Source: Pseudomonadota bacterium (lineage in GTDB: Bacteria; Pseudomonadota; Alphaproteobacteria; Acetobacterales; Acetobacteraceae). From it: a DNA stretch of 64,000 nucleotides. Under the pieces are notes generated by a model. That model had not been told where the DNA came from. It did no database searches and saw only the letters and a list, made by a program, of their open reading frames with translations. Made by a program: the position numbers and the translations under genes. Location: positions 124,001 to 188,000 of the forward strand of contig JAKAWQ010000002.1 in the NCBI GenBank assembly GCA_021816925.1, written 5' to 3'. Within the stretch, counting starts at the first letter, position 1; each line of letters begins with the position of its first letter. Positions 56,082 to 64,000 of this stretch are shown piece after piece.

Positions 56082-56415
56082 CGACGTCCTCAAGCTGCGC
56101 GGCCATTCTCCCCCGCGAGCGTTGATCTTCGGTAAAGCAGCTTGCCGGCCTCAGCGGCCGTGCAGCGTTTTTCAGCCCGACTGAAAGCGCTCCCCTTCGT
56201 TTTCCCGAGCGGATTCACGCGGCTCCGGATCGCCTGCGGCGATTCCGGTTAGCCGCGATCCGCTTGTCTTATGCATTGGGGGTCGCTTCGTACGACGAAG
56301 GACCGTCCTGGCGGGGCGACCACCCCGCCAGGACGGGAAGAGGACGGGTCGGAGTTCCGCCGGCCATCGTGAGCCGAGTTAGAGTGTGACCGCCTCTTCT
56401 TTTCCTTGTGCCCCG
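56082..56415. other. Intergenic region with a strong hairpin
   Basis: 334 bp between the TPR/ATP-grasp gene and the IS110 remnant. It must hold the TPR gene promoter (near 56082-56200). It contains a perfect 14-bp hairpin at 56303-56336. No gene is supported. Confidence 0.5.
56303..56336. repeat. Perfect 14-bp inverted repeat (hairpin)
   Basis: CCGTCCTGGCGGGG and its exact complement CCCCGCCAGGACGG around the loop CGACCA. It lacks a T-run on either strand. It could be a REP-like palindrome, of the kind IS110-family elements sometimes target, since an IS110 remnant starts 80 bp away. Confidence 0.7.
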
Positions 56416-56831
56416 AACGGATACCCGGGGAGCGAGCCCCGAATGACAAGCATGGGACATGGAAAGAATGACCCCTGCCAAAGCAATTGCAAGCGCGACG
56501 GTCACGGTCGGCGTCAATATCTCCAAAGACCACCTGCACGTCGCCGTGCACCCAGTCGGCGAGACCCGGCGGTTCGGCAACACCCGCTCCGGCCACACCG
56601 CCCTGCTGCGCTGGATCGGCCAGCACGACCCGCGCGGCGCCAGACCATTGTACAAACTGGCCGAACTCGTCGCCGCCCGTCGTTCCCTCACCCGCAACAG
56701 GACCGCAACCCTCAACCGCTCCAAAACCCTCTCTCGGGAACTGCTCAAGCGCCACGCACGCCATCGCCAACGCCCTCCTCCGTGATGCCCGCACGTGGAC
56801 CCCTGAAGCCGCTTGACCACAACGGATACCC
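56416..56831 (+). mobile_element. Miniature IS110-family remnant bounded by an 11-bp direct repeat
   Basis: AACGGATACCC occurs at 56416-56426 and again at 56821-56831, on either side of a shrunken IS110 transposase. IS110 elements lack inverted repeats, so short direct matches at the ends are what recombination there would leave. The right copy touches the stop codon of the proline racemase gene. Full IS110 elements are over 1 kb; this one is about 0.4 kb. Confidence 0.68.
56459..56785 (+). pseudogene. IS110 transposase with internal deletion
   Basis: MTPAKAIASATVTVGVNISKDHLHVAVHP is an IS110 DEDD-domain N-terminus, but the usual catalytic Asp of GVDISK is Asn (GVNISK). After LLRWIGQH the sequence jumps to LYKLAELVAARRSLTRNRTA, which normally lies some 70 residues later. 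The frame then ends at RQRPPP. Non-functional. Confidence 0.8.
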
Positions 56832-57859
56832 TAGGTGAACCAAGTGTCGGGAAGGGTGAAGCCCTCGGGGAACGGATCTGCCGGATCGAGGCCGATCTGG
56901 CCAACGCTGGTGAGGAAAGCGCGCCCGGAAATGCTAACCGTCACCGCCGGCAAGCCACCCGTCGCCGTCGTCCCTTCCACCACGCCCTGGAAATGCGTGC
57001 CGATGATCGAGACGTGATCGAGCGTTTCGCCCTGCGCAATCTCCCCCCGGGCATGCAGAAGCGCCAGCCGTGCTGACGTGCCGGTGCCGCAGGGCGAGCG
57101 GTCGATGCGCCCGGGTGAGATGATCACCGCATTGCGTGCCGTCCTGCCGGCCGCCGTTGCAGCCAGCGGTCCGGCGAAGAGCGTCTGGTTCACCGTGCGG
57201 ATTTCGGGGTTTTCCGGGTGAACGGAAGGAAGCTGTTCGACCGCCGCTGCCTTGATCCGTTCCCCGACAGCGACAAGATCGCGTGCCTCGGCGGGTGCGA
57301 TCGCGAATCCAAGCGGGGCGGCATCGACGATCGCATACAGCATGCCACCGTACGCGACATCGACCCGGATCGTCCCGAGGCCGGCGACTTCGATGTTCCG
57401 GTCGCGATGCAGAACGAACGAGGGCACATTGCGGAACGTCACCCGTTCGCAACGTCCGTCGCGGCAGCTCGCGCTGACCCGGACGAGCCCGCCCGGCGTG
57501 TCGAGCGTAAGCCGCGTCTCCGGCTCGTGCATGGGCAGGATGCCGGTCTCGAGCACCGCCGTCACCGCGCAGATGGTGTTCGAGCCCGACATCGGCACAT
57601 AGAAGCGGGATTCCATGATGATGAGGCCGAGATCCGCATCTGGCGAGCAGGGCGGCGTGATGAGGTTGACCGAATGGTTGACCGCGCCGCGCGGTTCGAA
57701 CAGCAGCAGCCTGCGCAGCGTGTCGTCCTTGTCGCGCAGATACGCCATGCGCTCGAACATCGTGGCTCCCGGAGGCGGCAGCACGCCGCCCGTGATCACC
57801 TGCCCGACCTCGCCTTCGGCGTGCACGCCGACCACGGTGACGCTGCGGTTCCAGCGCAT
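56831..57859 (-). CDS. Proline racemase family protein (hydroxyproline epimerase-like, Ser/Cys type)
   Basis: 342 residues, same fold as proline racemase, 4-hydroxyproline 2-epimerase and trans-3-hydroxyproline dehydratase. The first catalytic site reads YVPMSGSNTIC at about 88-97: Ser91 replaces the first catalytic Cys, and the next conserved His is Ser93. The second site is intact, DRSPCGTGTSARLA. Ser/Cys members are known for mixed hydroxyproline epimerase or dehydratase activity. With an FAD amine oxidase 3 bp upstream and a GntR gene, a hydroxyproline or D-proline catabolic role is likely. Confidence 0.85.
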   Translation of the reverse strand: MRWNRSVTVVGVHAEGEVGQVITGGVLPPPGATMFERMAYLRDKDDTLRRLLLFEPRGAVNHSVNLITPPCSPDADLGLIIMESRFYVPMSGSNTICAVTAVLETGILPMHEPETRLTLDTPGGLVRVSASCRDGRCERVTFRNVPSFVLHRDRNIEVAGLGTIRVDVAYGGMLYAIVDAAPLGFAIAPAEARDLVAVGERIKAAAVEQLPSVHPENPEIRTVNQTLFAGPLAATAAGRTARNAVIISPGRIDRSPCGTGTSARLALLHARGEIAQGETLDHVSIIGTHFQGVVEGTTATGGLPAVTVSISGRAFLTSVGQIGLDPADPFPEGFTLPDTWFT

Positions 57860-57862
57860 GCG

Positions 57863-59176
57863 CTATGCTCCTTTTCGCGGCGCGCGCTCGTCGCGCCGGT
57901 CGAGCAGGCGGTGCCAGGGCCGGATCAGACGCGCCCCGACAACCTGAAGCCCGTGCGCCGGAATGATGCGCAGACTCGTCACCGGGAGGGGCAGATCGGC
58001 CTCGGCGGTCTTGCCGGCCAGGAACCGCCCGACGCGGCTGCCGAGTGCCGAGCCGAGCGCGACGCCACGGCCTGAATAGGCGCCGCAGAAAAGGACCCCG
58101 GGCGCAAGCCGCATCAGCCGCGGCAGGCGATCGGGTGTCACTCCGATGACCCCGTCCCAGTACTCGTCGACGGCGATCTCGCCGAGCGCCGGGAAGCTCC
58201 CGTGCAAGTTCCGCCGGACGGCGTTCCGCCCGCGCAGGGAGGCGTGATGCCAGAGCATCATGCGCCCGCCGCCGATCAACCGGCCGTCGCGATCGTAATG
58301 AAAGGCGCGAAGCTCTTTCCGCATGTCGGTGAAACCGACGTTCCCGACGAGGATCGTTCCACGCAGGTTGGCCGAGAGCGGCTGCGACGCGGTCTGGTAG
58401 AGCCGCACCGGGATCGTCGCCTTGGCAAGCTCGGGCCAGAGCGTGCCGGTCAGCGCATTGGTGGCGATCAGCACGTTCGCCGCGCGCACCGTCCCGCCCG
58501 CTGCCTCGATCCGCCAACTCTTGCCGTCAGGCAGGATCGCGTGAACGGGGGCCTTGGCATGGATGCGCGCGCCGGCCCCGATTGCCGCGCGCGCGAGCCC
58601 CTGGGTGAGGGCATAAGGGTTGATATGCCCGCCCTCGTGTGCCTCCCAGCCGCCGAGATAGCCAGGTCCGCCGAGCCGCGCGGCGAGCGTTGCCGCATCC
58701 AGCCACGTGACGGGTGCGCCGAGCGCCTTCCACTCCGCGTGGATCGTCCGCGCGCGCGCAAGCGTCGCTTCGGAATGCGCCGGCTGGATCCAGCCCTTCT
58801 GCACGGCATCGCAGTCGATCCCGTGCCGGGCGGCAAGCGCGAACAGCTCTGCCGCCGCGCCGGCAACCATTGCGTTGTAGCGCGCCCCGAACGCCGCGCC
58901 GAGCGCACGCGCGATCGCGCCCGGGTTGGCGGTCGAATGCTGCGGCACCACCATCCCGTTGTTGCGCCCCGAGGCGCCGGCGCCGATGTAGTCGGCTTCG
59001 AGCAGCGCGGTGCGGCTGCCTGCCTCTGCTGCGGCCAGCGCCGCGGAAAGGCCGGTGAAGCCGCCGCCGATGATGGCGATATCGGCCTCCGTTTCGCCGT
59101 TGAGCGCGGGCGCGTCTGCCCCGGGCTCGCGCGAGATCTTGCGCCAATGATGAGGCGTGGCCGTATCGATCCGCAT
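57863..59176 (-). CDS. FAD-dependent amino acid/amine oxidoreductase (DadA/PuuB-like)
   Basis: 437-residue DAO-fold flavoprotein. FAD site AIIGGGFTGLSAALAAAEAG at 33-52, then GASGRNNGMVVP, GGWEAHEGGHINPYALTQGLARAA and GVLFCGAYSGRGVALG at the C-terminus. It resembles gamma-glutamylputrescine and D-amino-acid oxidases. Next to the racemase it would plausibly oxidise the D-hydroxyproline product. Transcribed gntR, oxidase, racemase in that order. Confidence 0.87.
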   Translation of the reverse strand: MRIDTATPHHWRKISREPGADAPALNGETEADIAIIGGGFTGLSAALAAAEAGSRTALLEADYIGAGASGRNNGMVVPQHSTANPGAIARALGAAFGARYNAMVAGAAAELFALAARHGIDCDAVQKGWIQPAHSEATLARARTIHAEWKALGAPVTWLDAATLAARLGGPGYLGGWEAHEGGHINPYALTQGLARAAIGAGARIHAKAPVHAILPDGKSWRIEAAGGTVRAANVLIATNALTGTLWPELAKATIPVRLYQTASQPLSANLRGTILVGNVGFTDMRKELRAFHYDRDGRLIGGGRMMLWHHASLRGRNAVRRNLHGSFPALGEIAVDEYWDGVIGVTPDRLPRLMRLAPGVLFCGAYSGRGVALGSALGSRVGRFLAGKTAEADLPLPVTSLRIIPAHGLQVVGARLIRPWHRLLDRRDERAPRKGA

Positions 59177-59221
59177 GCTTCTCCTGCTCCTCGACCGCCG
59201 GAGGAACGCGGAATCGCTCCC

Positions 59222-59971
59222 TCAGGCAGCGCGGCGGCCGAGCGGCGCCGCCTCGCTGACATAGAGGCGGAACAGGGCTTCCTTCAATACATGCTGTGCA
59301 TCCTCGACCGAAAGCAAGATGTGTTCCGCGAGGATGCGCGTGCCGAGTGCGGCGTTGCGCGCCTTGAGGGCGGCGACGATCCTGGTGTGCTCGGCGAGTC
59401 TCCGGGGCTGCGGCGGCTCGTTTCCGATGCGGCGCACGAAACGGATGCGCGCATGGATTGCCATGATCCGGCGAACGATCTCGTCATTGCCGGAAAGCTC
59501 CGCGAGCTGGCGGTGAAATGACTCGTCGAGGCGGAGCCTGTCGTCCGGGTCGCCGCGACGGTAACGGACGAGTGCATCGGCCCAGGAACGGGCGAAGGCG
59601 GTGATGGCGGCGTTCGATGCGCGTTGGCAGGCAAGCTCGAAGCTGCCGCGTTCGAGAATCGAGCGCAGCTCATAAACCGCGATCAGGTCCGCGATGTCGA
59701 GCGAACGGCAGAAGAAGCCGCGGTTGGGGGCGAACACGAGGAAGCCTTCGCTCGCCAGCCGATTCAGCGCCTCGCGCACCGGCGTGCGGCTCAGCGCCAG
59801 CGCCTCGGCAAGCTTGAGTTCGTTGACCCGCTCCTCGGGCTTCAGCTTGAACTCGATGATCCATTGCCGGATGGCGGTGTAGGCGCGATCGGCGCTGTCC
59901 GCAGCACGCCGCACCACGGCGCGCTGCCTCCCCGTCGGCCGGGTCTTCCGTTTGGCTGCCATGCCCGTCAT
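59222..59971 (-). CDS. GntR/FadR-subfamily regulator (FCD domain)
   Basis: 249 residues. The winged helix spans about 27-95 (IRQWIIEFKLKPEERVNELKLAEALALSRTPVREALNRLASEGF), followed by an all-helical FCD ligand domain (ELRSILERGSFELAC, DESFHRQLAELSGND, EHTRIVAALKARNA). It is the first gene of the racemase operon and probably controls it in response to an amino acid. ATG 59971 or 59962 are both possible. Confidence 0.9.
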   Translation of the reverse strand: MTGMAAKRKTRPTGRQRAVVRRAADSADRAYTAIRQWIIEFKLKPEERVNELKLAEALALSRTPVREALNRLASEGFLVFAPNRGFFCRSLDIADLIAVYELRSILERGSFELACQRASNAAITAFARSWADALVRYRRGDPDDRLRLDESFHRQLAELSGNDEIVRRIMAIHARIRFVRRIGNEPPQPRRLAEHTRIVAALKARNAALGTRILAEHILLSVEDAQHVLKEALFRLYVSEAAPLGRRAA

Positions 59972-60063
59972 TCCAGAATTGCGGAAGTAGTCAATCCGGG
60001 CCGGCGCGCCCGGTCAAGCGCGTTCGGGATCGGCGGGGTTCTTTTCCTGAACTGGGCGGCGGA

Positions 60064-60552
60064 TCACCCCGGTTTGATCTTGAAGACGGTGCGCGCCTCG
60101 ATCGCGGCGACGTCCGCCGGCCGCGGAAACGGCGCCGGCGCCGGCTCTCCGGCCAGGCGCGGCCGGCCGATCGCCGCGAAGAAATCGGCAAGCCCGTGCG
60201 GCGCCATCACCCAGACGAGGCAAAGCTCCGCGTCGGAATCGTTGATGAAGCTGTGCTCGACATCGCGCGGCAGCCCGATCGTGGTTCCAGGCTCCATCCT
60301 GTGCTCCGCGCCCGCCACCACCGCGCGGCCGCTTCCTCGCCAGACGAAAATCGCCTCGTCGTGCCGATCGTGCGTGTGCATCCGGATGTAGGAGTGTGGT
60401 GCGACCACCTGCACGCCCATCGAGAAGGGGCCGCTCCAGGTCTCCGGCGAGAGCTTGACGGCCGCATAGCCGTTGGCCGGCACCGGTTGCCAGAACGATC
60501 GTCCCTCCTCCGGCGCCAGCACTACCCCGTGGGCCTCAACCGTTGCGGACAT
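60064..60552 (-). CDS. Cupin-domain protein
   Basis: 162 residues from ATG 60552 (GGAGG upstream). One cupin barrel: SYIRMHTHDRHDEAIFVWRGSG supplies His-His-Glu ligands and GLPRDVEHSF the last His, so a metal site is complete. Divergent from the flavoprotein gene with 103 bp between starts, so the two may be co-regulated. Function unknown. Confidence 0.85.
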   Translation of the reverse strand: MSATVEAHGVVLAPEEGRSFWQPVPANGYAAVKLSPETWSGPFSMGVQVVAPHSYIRMHTHDRHDEAIFVWRGSGRAVVAGAEHRMEPGTTIGLPRDVEHSFINDSDAELCLVWVMAPHGLADFFAAIGRPRLAGEPAPAPFPRPADVAAIEARTVFKIKPG

Positions 60553-60655
60553 CCCGAATCCTCCTCTCCCGTTCCCGCGGCGAGCCCCCCGCAAGGGATT
60601 GCGCCAACGGCCGCCGCGGGCTTTGCTCGCGCCTCCGAACGGCGGTGGCACCAGC

Positions 60656-62317
60656 GTGAACGAAGCGGACGAGAGTGTCGATGTCGTGGTTGTGGGGTCC
60701 GGCGCGGCGGCGCTGACCGCGGCGCTCACCGCTGCCGTGGGCGGGCTTGGCGTGCTGATCCTCGAGAAGACCGGGCGAATCGGTGGAACGAGCGCGATGT
60801 CGGGGGCGGGCACCTGGATACCGGCCAACCATCACGCGCAGGCCGCCGGCATCGCCGATTCGGAGGCCGAGGCCCTTACCTATCTCCGCTCCGCCTCGCC
60901 CGCCGGCTGGGCCCAGTTCGAGGACGCGCTCTGGCAGCGCTTCCTCGCCGAGGCGCCGCGCATGCTCGCCTTCGTCGAGCGGCACACTCCCCTCCGCTAC
61001 GCCCTGACCGGGGAACCCGATCCGCAAGCCGAGGCGCCGGGCGGAAAGCAACGCGGCCGCATGGTCTCTCCTTATCCGCTGCGCCGCGGTCTCGTCGGCC
61101 GCTACGGCCGATTGATCCGCCGCTCCACCCTGCCGCACCGCTTCAGCTATCTCGAGACCCTCCGCTTCGACCTCTATCACGAGCCGGTGCGAACCGTTCT
61201 GAGGCTCGCCCCGCAACTCCTCTGGCGCCTTCTCACCAACGCCGCCGGCCAGGGCAATGCCCTGATTGTCGGCCTGCTCAAGGGCTGCCTCAATCATGGC
61301 TGCCGCATCGCGCCCGGCCAGCGCGTCGTCTCGCTCCTGACCGACGAAGCGGACGGCTCCGTGATTGGCGTCGAAGTGGAGGGAAAAGGCGGGCGGCGGC
61401 GCGTCGCTGCGCGTCGCGCGGTGGTGTTGGCCACCGGCGGATTCGAATGGAACCCGGAGATGCGGGAAAGATTTTTTCCCGGGCCGTTCGACCGGCTCGG
61501 CAGCCCGTCCGGCAATGCGGGCGACGGTCAGCGGCTTGCCGCGAGTGTCGGGGCGAGGCTCGAGCGGATGGACCAAGCCAATGTCTATCCGACCTTGCCC
61601 ACCATCTACGAGGGCCGGCCGCACGGCCTGCCGATGATCTTCCAGGCGGAGCCGCACGCAATCGTCGTCGATCGCAATGCGCAACGGTTCGTTTCGGAAT
61701 ACGACTACAACATCGGCGAGGCGCTTGACCGGCGCAACCCGGAGAACGGGAAGCCCCGTCACCTCCCTGCCTGGCTGATCGCCGATCACCGCTTCCTCCG
61801 CCGCTCGATCGTCTTTCGCTACTACGCAGCGAAGGAGCCGGGATGGGTGCGTCGTGCGCCGGATCTGGCAACGCTCGCCCGCCTCGCGGGCCTGCCCGCG
61901 GCGACACTCGCGGCAACGGTTGACCGCTTCAACCGCTTCTGCCGCGCCGGCCGGGACGAGGATTTTCATCGCGGCGAAAGCGCCTGGGAGCGGAGCAAGG
62001 CGAAGCCGCGGACGGACGGACGGAACCCGACGCTCGGGCCGATCGAACAGCCGCCCTTCGTCGCCATCCCGCTCAATCGTTCCCTGCTCGGCACGAAAGG
62101 CGGCGCCCGCACCAACCCGGATGGCCAGGTGCTGCGGGAGGACGGCAGCCTGATCGGCGGGCTCTACTGCGCAGGCAATGTGATGGCGAACCCGATCGGC
62201 ACGCGCGCGGTTGGTGCCGGCACCACGATCGGGCCCTGCATGACCTGGGGCTATATCTGCGGCAATTCGCTCCTCAGGGCGAACCGCGGCGACGACGCGA
62301 CGCCGGCACCCGCCTGA
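60656..62317 (+). CDS. FAD-binding dehydrogenase (fumarate reductase/3-ketosteroid dehydrogenase-like)
   Basis: 553 residues from GTG 60656. N-terminal FAD fold VVVVGSGAAALTAALTAAVGG, then EKTGRIGGTSAMSGAG. VVLATGGFEWNPEMRERFFPGP and the C-terminal GLYCAGNVMANPIGTRAVGAGTTIGPCMTWGYI are FAD-binding motifs of the flavocytochrome c/KstD group. It would dehydrogenate or reduce a C-C bond next to a carbonyl; substrate is not clear. Confidence 0.85.
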   Translation: MNEADESVDVVVVGSGAAALTAALTAAVGGLGVLILEKTGRIGGTSAMSGAGTWIPANHHAQAAGIADSEAEALTYLRSASPAGWAQFEDALWQRFLAEAPRMLAFVERHTPLRYALTGEPDPQAEAPGGKQRGRMVSPYPLRRGLVGRYGRLIRRSTLPHRFSYLETLRFDLYHEPVRTVLRLAPQLLWRLLTNAAGQGNALIVGLLKGCLNHGCRIAPGQRVVSLLTDEADGSVIGVEVEGKGGRRRVAARRAVVLATGGFEWNPEMRERFFPGPFDRLGSPSGNAGDGQRLAASVGARLERMDQANVYPTLPTIYEGRPHGLPMIFQAEPHAIVVDRNAQRFVSEYDYNIGEALDRRNPENGKPRHLPAWLIADHRFLRRSIVFRYYAAKEPGWVRRAPDLATLARLAGLPAATLAATVDRFNRFCRAGRDEDFHRGESAWERSKAKPRTDGRNPTLGPIEQPPFVAIPLNRSLLGTKGGARTNPDGQVLREDGSLIGGLYCAGNVMANPIGTRAVGAGTTIGPCMTWGYICGNSLLRANRGDDATPAPA

Positions 62318-62530
62318 TCATCGCCTCTTGAAGACCGATCGGCGCTTCTCGCGGAACGCGGCGACGCCTTCACGCCGATCCTTCCTCGTAACGAGGCGCC
62401 CGTTGGCCTCGATCCCCGGCAGAAGCCCTTCCGCCAGCCCCATCCGCAGGCCGTGATGGATCGCCTTCTTGGCTTGGCGCACCGAAAGCGGCGCTTTGGC
62501 CCGCGATCTCCTCGGCCGTGGCCGAGCGCC
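62318..62530 (-). pseudogene. C-terminal stub of an enoyl-CoA hydratase
   Basis: The last 60 or so residues are family-like: APLSVRQAKKAIHHGLRMGL, then VTRKDRREGVAAFREKRRSVFKRR. Just upstream the expected AEEIA is in a different frame, so there is a frameshift, and the rest of the enzyme is missing. It directly abuts the flavoprotein stop codon. Confidence 0.8.
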
Positions 62531-62570
62531 TCCTCGGGCAGCGTGGCGGGTGGTGCGGATTGTTGAAAAG

Positions 62571-62600
62571 TTGACAGTGATCACCTGGGATCGCTACTCT
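62571..62600 (+). promoter_or_regulatory. Sigma-70-like promoter candidate
   Basis: TTGACA at 62571-62576 and TACTCT at 62595-62600, spaced 18 bp, in an AT-richer patch. It lies 107 bp before the ATG of the alpha/beta hydrolase-like gene and is on that strand. Confidence 0.5.
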
Positions 62601-62706
62601 GAGATAAATGCTAAAATGGTCTTTAGTGCCTGCTAGGGCTCTGAATGTAGACGACCTCTGTCATCTTAGGCCTTTTTGCTTTTGTTCCGCCACAGGATAC
62701 ACGGCA

Positions 62707-63633
62707 ATGATGATGAGCCGGGCAATCAGCAGGGCGTTCCTCAACGCCTATAGCGAGAACCAGCCGATCAGGGCGCGTCTTGAAGGCGTCGCCGACCTGA
62801 TGCGCCACGGCTATATCGACAATGCGTGGGAAGTCATCCAGCAGTTGAACCAGACGGAACGGCAATTACAGCCCCTCGAATGGCTTTCATGGGCATGCGA
62901 CCGGCTGGAGATCCTGCGCCCGCCTCCTTACGACGATCCGAACGACGTCGAATCGATCGCGCTGGACGGCTTGGCTCGAACGGTTGCGGTGCGGGCTCCT
63001 ACCGACGTGATGATCGCTCGGTCCTGGGCGGCAACGCGGGTGCTCGTGGCATTCGGGGGGGTCGGCGAGGCCTTCTGGTCGGTGCCGCCCTTCCTCGAGG
63101 TGCCGAACTGCCACCTCGTGCTGCTGCGCGACACCACCCGGCTGTTCCACGTGGCCGGGATCGAGGGGCTGGGCAGTATCTATGCCGAGTGCGTCGTGGC
63201 GCTGCACAAGCTGATCCGGAAGCTCGGTGCAACCCAGGTCTTCATCACCGGCAACTCGAGCGGCGGCTACGCCGCCCTTCGCTACGCGCTTGACCTCGAT
63301 GCGCGTGGGGTTCTGGCGTTCAGCCCATTCACCCGGATCAACGCGACCGAGGAGGAGCTGGCGAAGTTTCCGGCCGTCCGGCCGCTCTCGCGCAGCCGGC
63401 CGGAGATGATGGAAGACCTCCTGCCGCTCTACGCCAACCACCCCAAGCCACCGCAGGTGATCATCGTGTACGGGGACAAGCACGCTCTCGACACCGAGCA
63501 CGCGCTGCGCATGAAAAACCTTGCGAATGTCACGCTCGAGCCGGTGCGTGGCTACGATGGGCATCACGCCTGGGCAAAGCTCCTGGACGAGAACAAGTTT
63601 CGCCCGCTGCTCAAGCGGTTGCTCTCGTTCTGA
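62707..63633 (+). CDS. Alpha/beta hydrolase-fold protein of unknown function
   Basis: 308 residues from ATG 62707 (tandem ATGs; ACAGGA upstream). The N-terminal 80 residues are helical, NQPIRARLEGVADLMRHGY onward. The hydrolase core shows a nucleophile elbow ITGNSSGGYAALRYAL (GxSxG), acid in VYGDKHALD and histidine in YDGHHAW, so a Ser-Asp-His triad is plausible. No close family is recognised. Composition is lower in GC than its neighbours, it has its own promoter candidate, and it follows a broken gene, all consistent with an acquired gene. Confidence 0.7.
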   Translation: MMMSRAISRAFLNAYSENQPIRARLEGVADLMRHGYIDNAWEVIQQLNQTERQLQPLEWLSWACDRLEILRPPPYDDPNDVESIALDGLARTVAVRAPTDVMIARSWAATRVLVAFGGVGEAFWSVPPFLEVPNCHLVLLRDTTRLFHVAGIEGLGSIYAECVVALHKLIRKLGATQVFITGNSSGGYAALRYALDLDARGVLAFSPFTRINATEEELAKFPAVRPLSRSRPEMMEDLLPLYANHPKPPQVIIVYGDKHALDTEHALRMKNLANVTLEPVRGYDGHHAWAKLLDENKFRPLLKRLLSF

Positions 63634-63768
63634 CGCCCGGTCCGCGCCGCTCCACCTCCGTTTTCTTCCGCCTTCACCCGTAACCGCCGTATGGACGGCG
63701 GGCGCCGATCCGTGCAAAGGTTCGGCCTCGGTTTTGAATCGGAGCCAGCATCGGGAGCAGATCGTCCG

Positions 63769-64000
63769 GTGACAGAGCTCGTGACCAGGCCAGCCACGAA
63801 GGTCCGGCCGGCAGCGGAATGGCCGCGCCTGCACAAGGTCATCCTTCTGAACGACGACTACACGCCGCGCGGATTCGTCGTTACGGTGCTGAGGGCGGAA
63901 TTCCACATGAGCGAGGATCAGGCGCACCGGGTGATGATCACGGCGCACACGCGCGGCGCCTGCGTTGTCGCCGTCTATACGAGGGACGTTGCCGAAGCGA
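63769..64000 (+). CDS. clpS: ClpS, ATP-dependent Clp protease adaptor (3' end cut by window)
   Basis: Adaptor passing N-degron substrates to ClpA. About 77 residues visible from GTG 63769. KVILLNDDYTPRGFVVTVL, then FHMSEDQAHRVMITAHTRGACVVAVY contain the substrate-binding Asn-Asp pair and the ClpA-binding face. The loop reads YTPRGF, nearer the ClpS2-type YTP-R-x-F than the usual YTPMxF, so it could be a second paralogue. Confidence 0.88.
   Translation, partial: MTELVTRPATKVRPAAEWPRLHKVILLNDDYTPRGFVVTVLRAEFHMSEDQAHRVMITAHTRGACVVAVYTRDVAEA

Overview
This is a GC-rich alphaproteobacterial chromosome segment. Its gene content points to the Rhodospirillales/Acetobacterales, with an Acetobacteraceae-like organism most likely. 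Evidence includes hopanoid side-chain modification genes next to dxs and ispH, a hemC-hemD-Mic60-hemY block, a pyruvate dehydrogenase operon whose E1-beta carries its own lipoyl domain, and the order glyA-nrdR-ribD-ribE-ribBA-ribH-nusB-thiL. The placement is an inference from gene order and motifs; no 16S or tRNA gene was seen.

Layout. 1-8099: two divergent blocks. The minus block is dxs, hpnM, hpnI, hpnJ, hpnK (cut by the window edge); the plus block is ispH and hpnH. Together they link the MEP isoprenoid pathway to hopanoid tail building. 8181-9148: an internally deleted IS1634-type element with terminal inverted repeats. 9217-13169: haem genes hemC, hemD, a Mic60/mitofilin homologue and hemY, chained by short overlaps. 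13208-16063: tsaD, rlmJ, gpsA, also overlapping. 16086-21531: a PLP dehydratase, then metH with an ArsR-methyltransferase fusion gene that has a near-perfect palindrome at its start. 21645-28143: mixed metabolism (dienelactone hydrolase, TldD, an SGNH protein, an FAD-linked oxidase, a lactonase-type amidohydrolase, a VOC dioxygenase).

28144-30555 is a scar region. It holds a DUF302 gene between two diverged repeat copies, the 5' remnant of a group II intron, an orphan coding fragment and a DUF2459 gene. 30711-34252: a serine-glyoxylate-type aminotransferase, a YfcG-like GST and a PleD-type diguanylate cyclase. 34503-41882: the pyruvate dehydrogenase genes (E1 alpha, E1 beta, E2, GNAT, Lpd), then lipA, which makes the lipoyl cofactor these subunits need, and ratA. 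Two structured inverted-repeat elements lie between lpd and lipA. 41902-44482: a phosphonopyruvate hydrolase-like gene, a threonine aldolase and pncC/cinA. 44539-45405: an AT-richer AbiJ-like gene, probably phage defence, wedged against hemB. 46733-53299: glyA, nrdR, riboflavin synthesis, nusB and thiL in one tight operon.

53324-64000 is more accessory. It has a broken DUF4337 gene, a TPR/ATP-grasp fusion protein, a miniature IS110 remnant, a proline racemase/FAD oxidase/GntR module (probably hydroxyproline or D-proline use), a cupin facing a flavoprotein, an enoyl-CoA hydratase stub, an orphan alpha/beta hydrolase with its own promoter, and the start of clpS.
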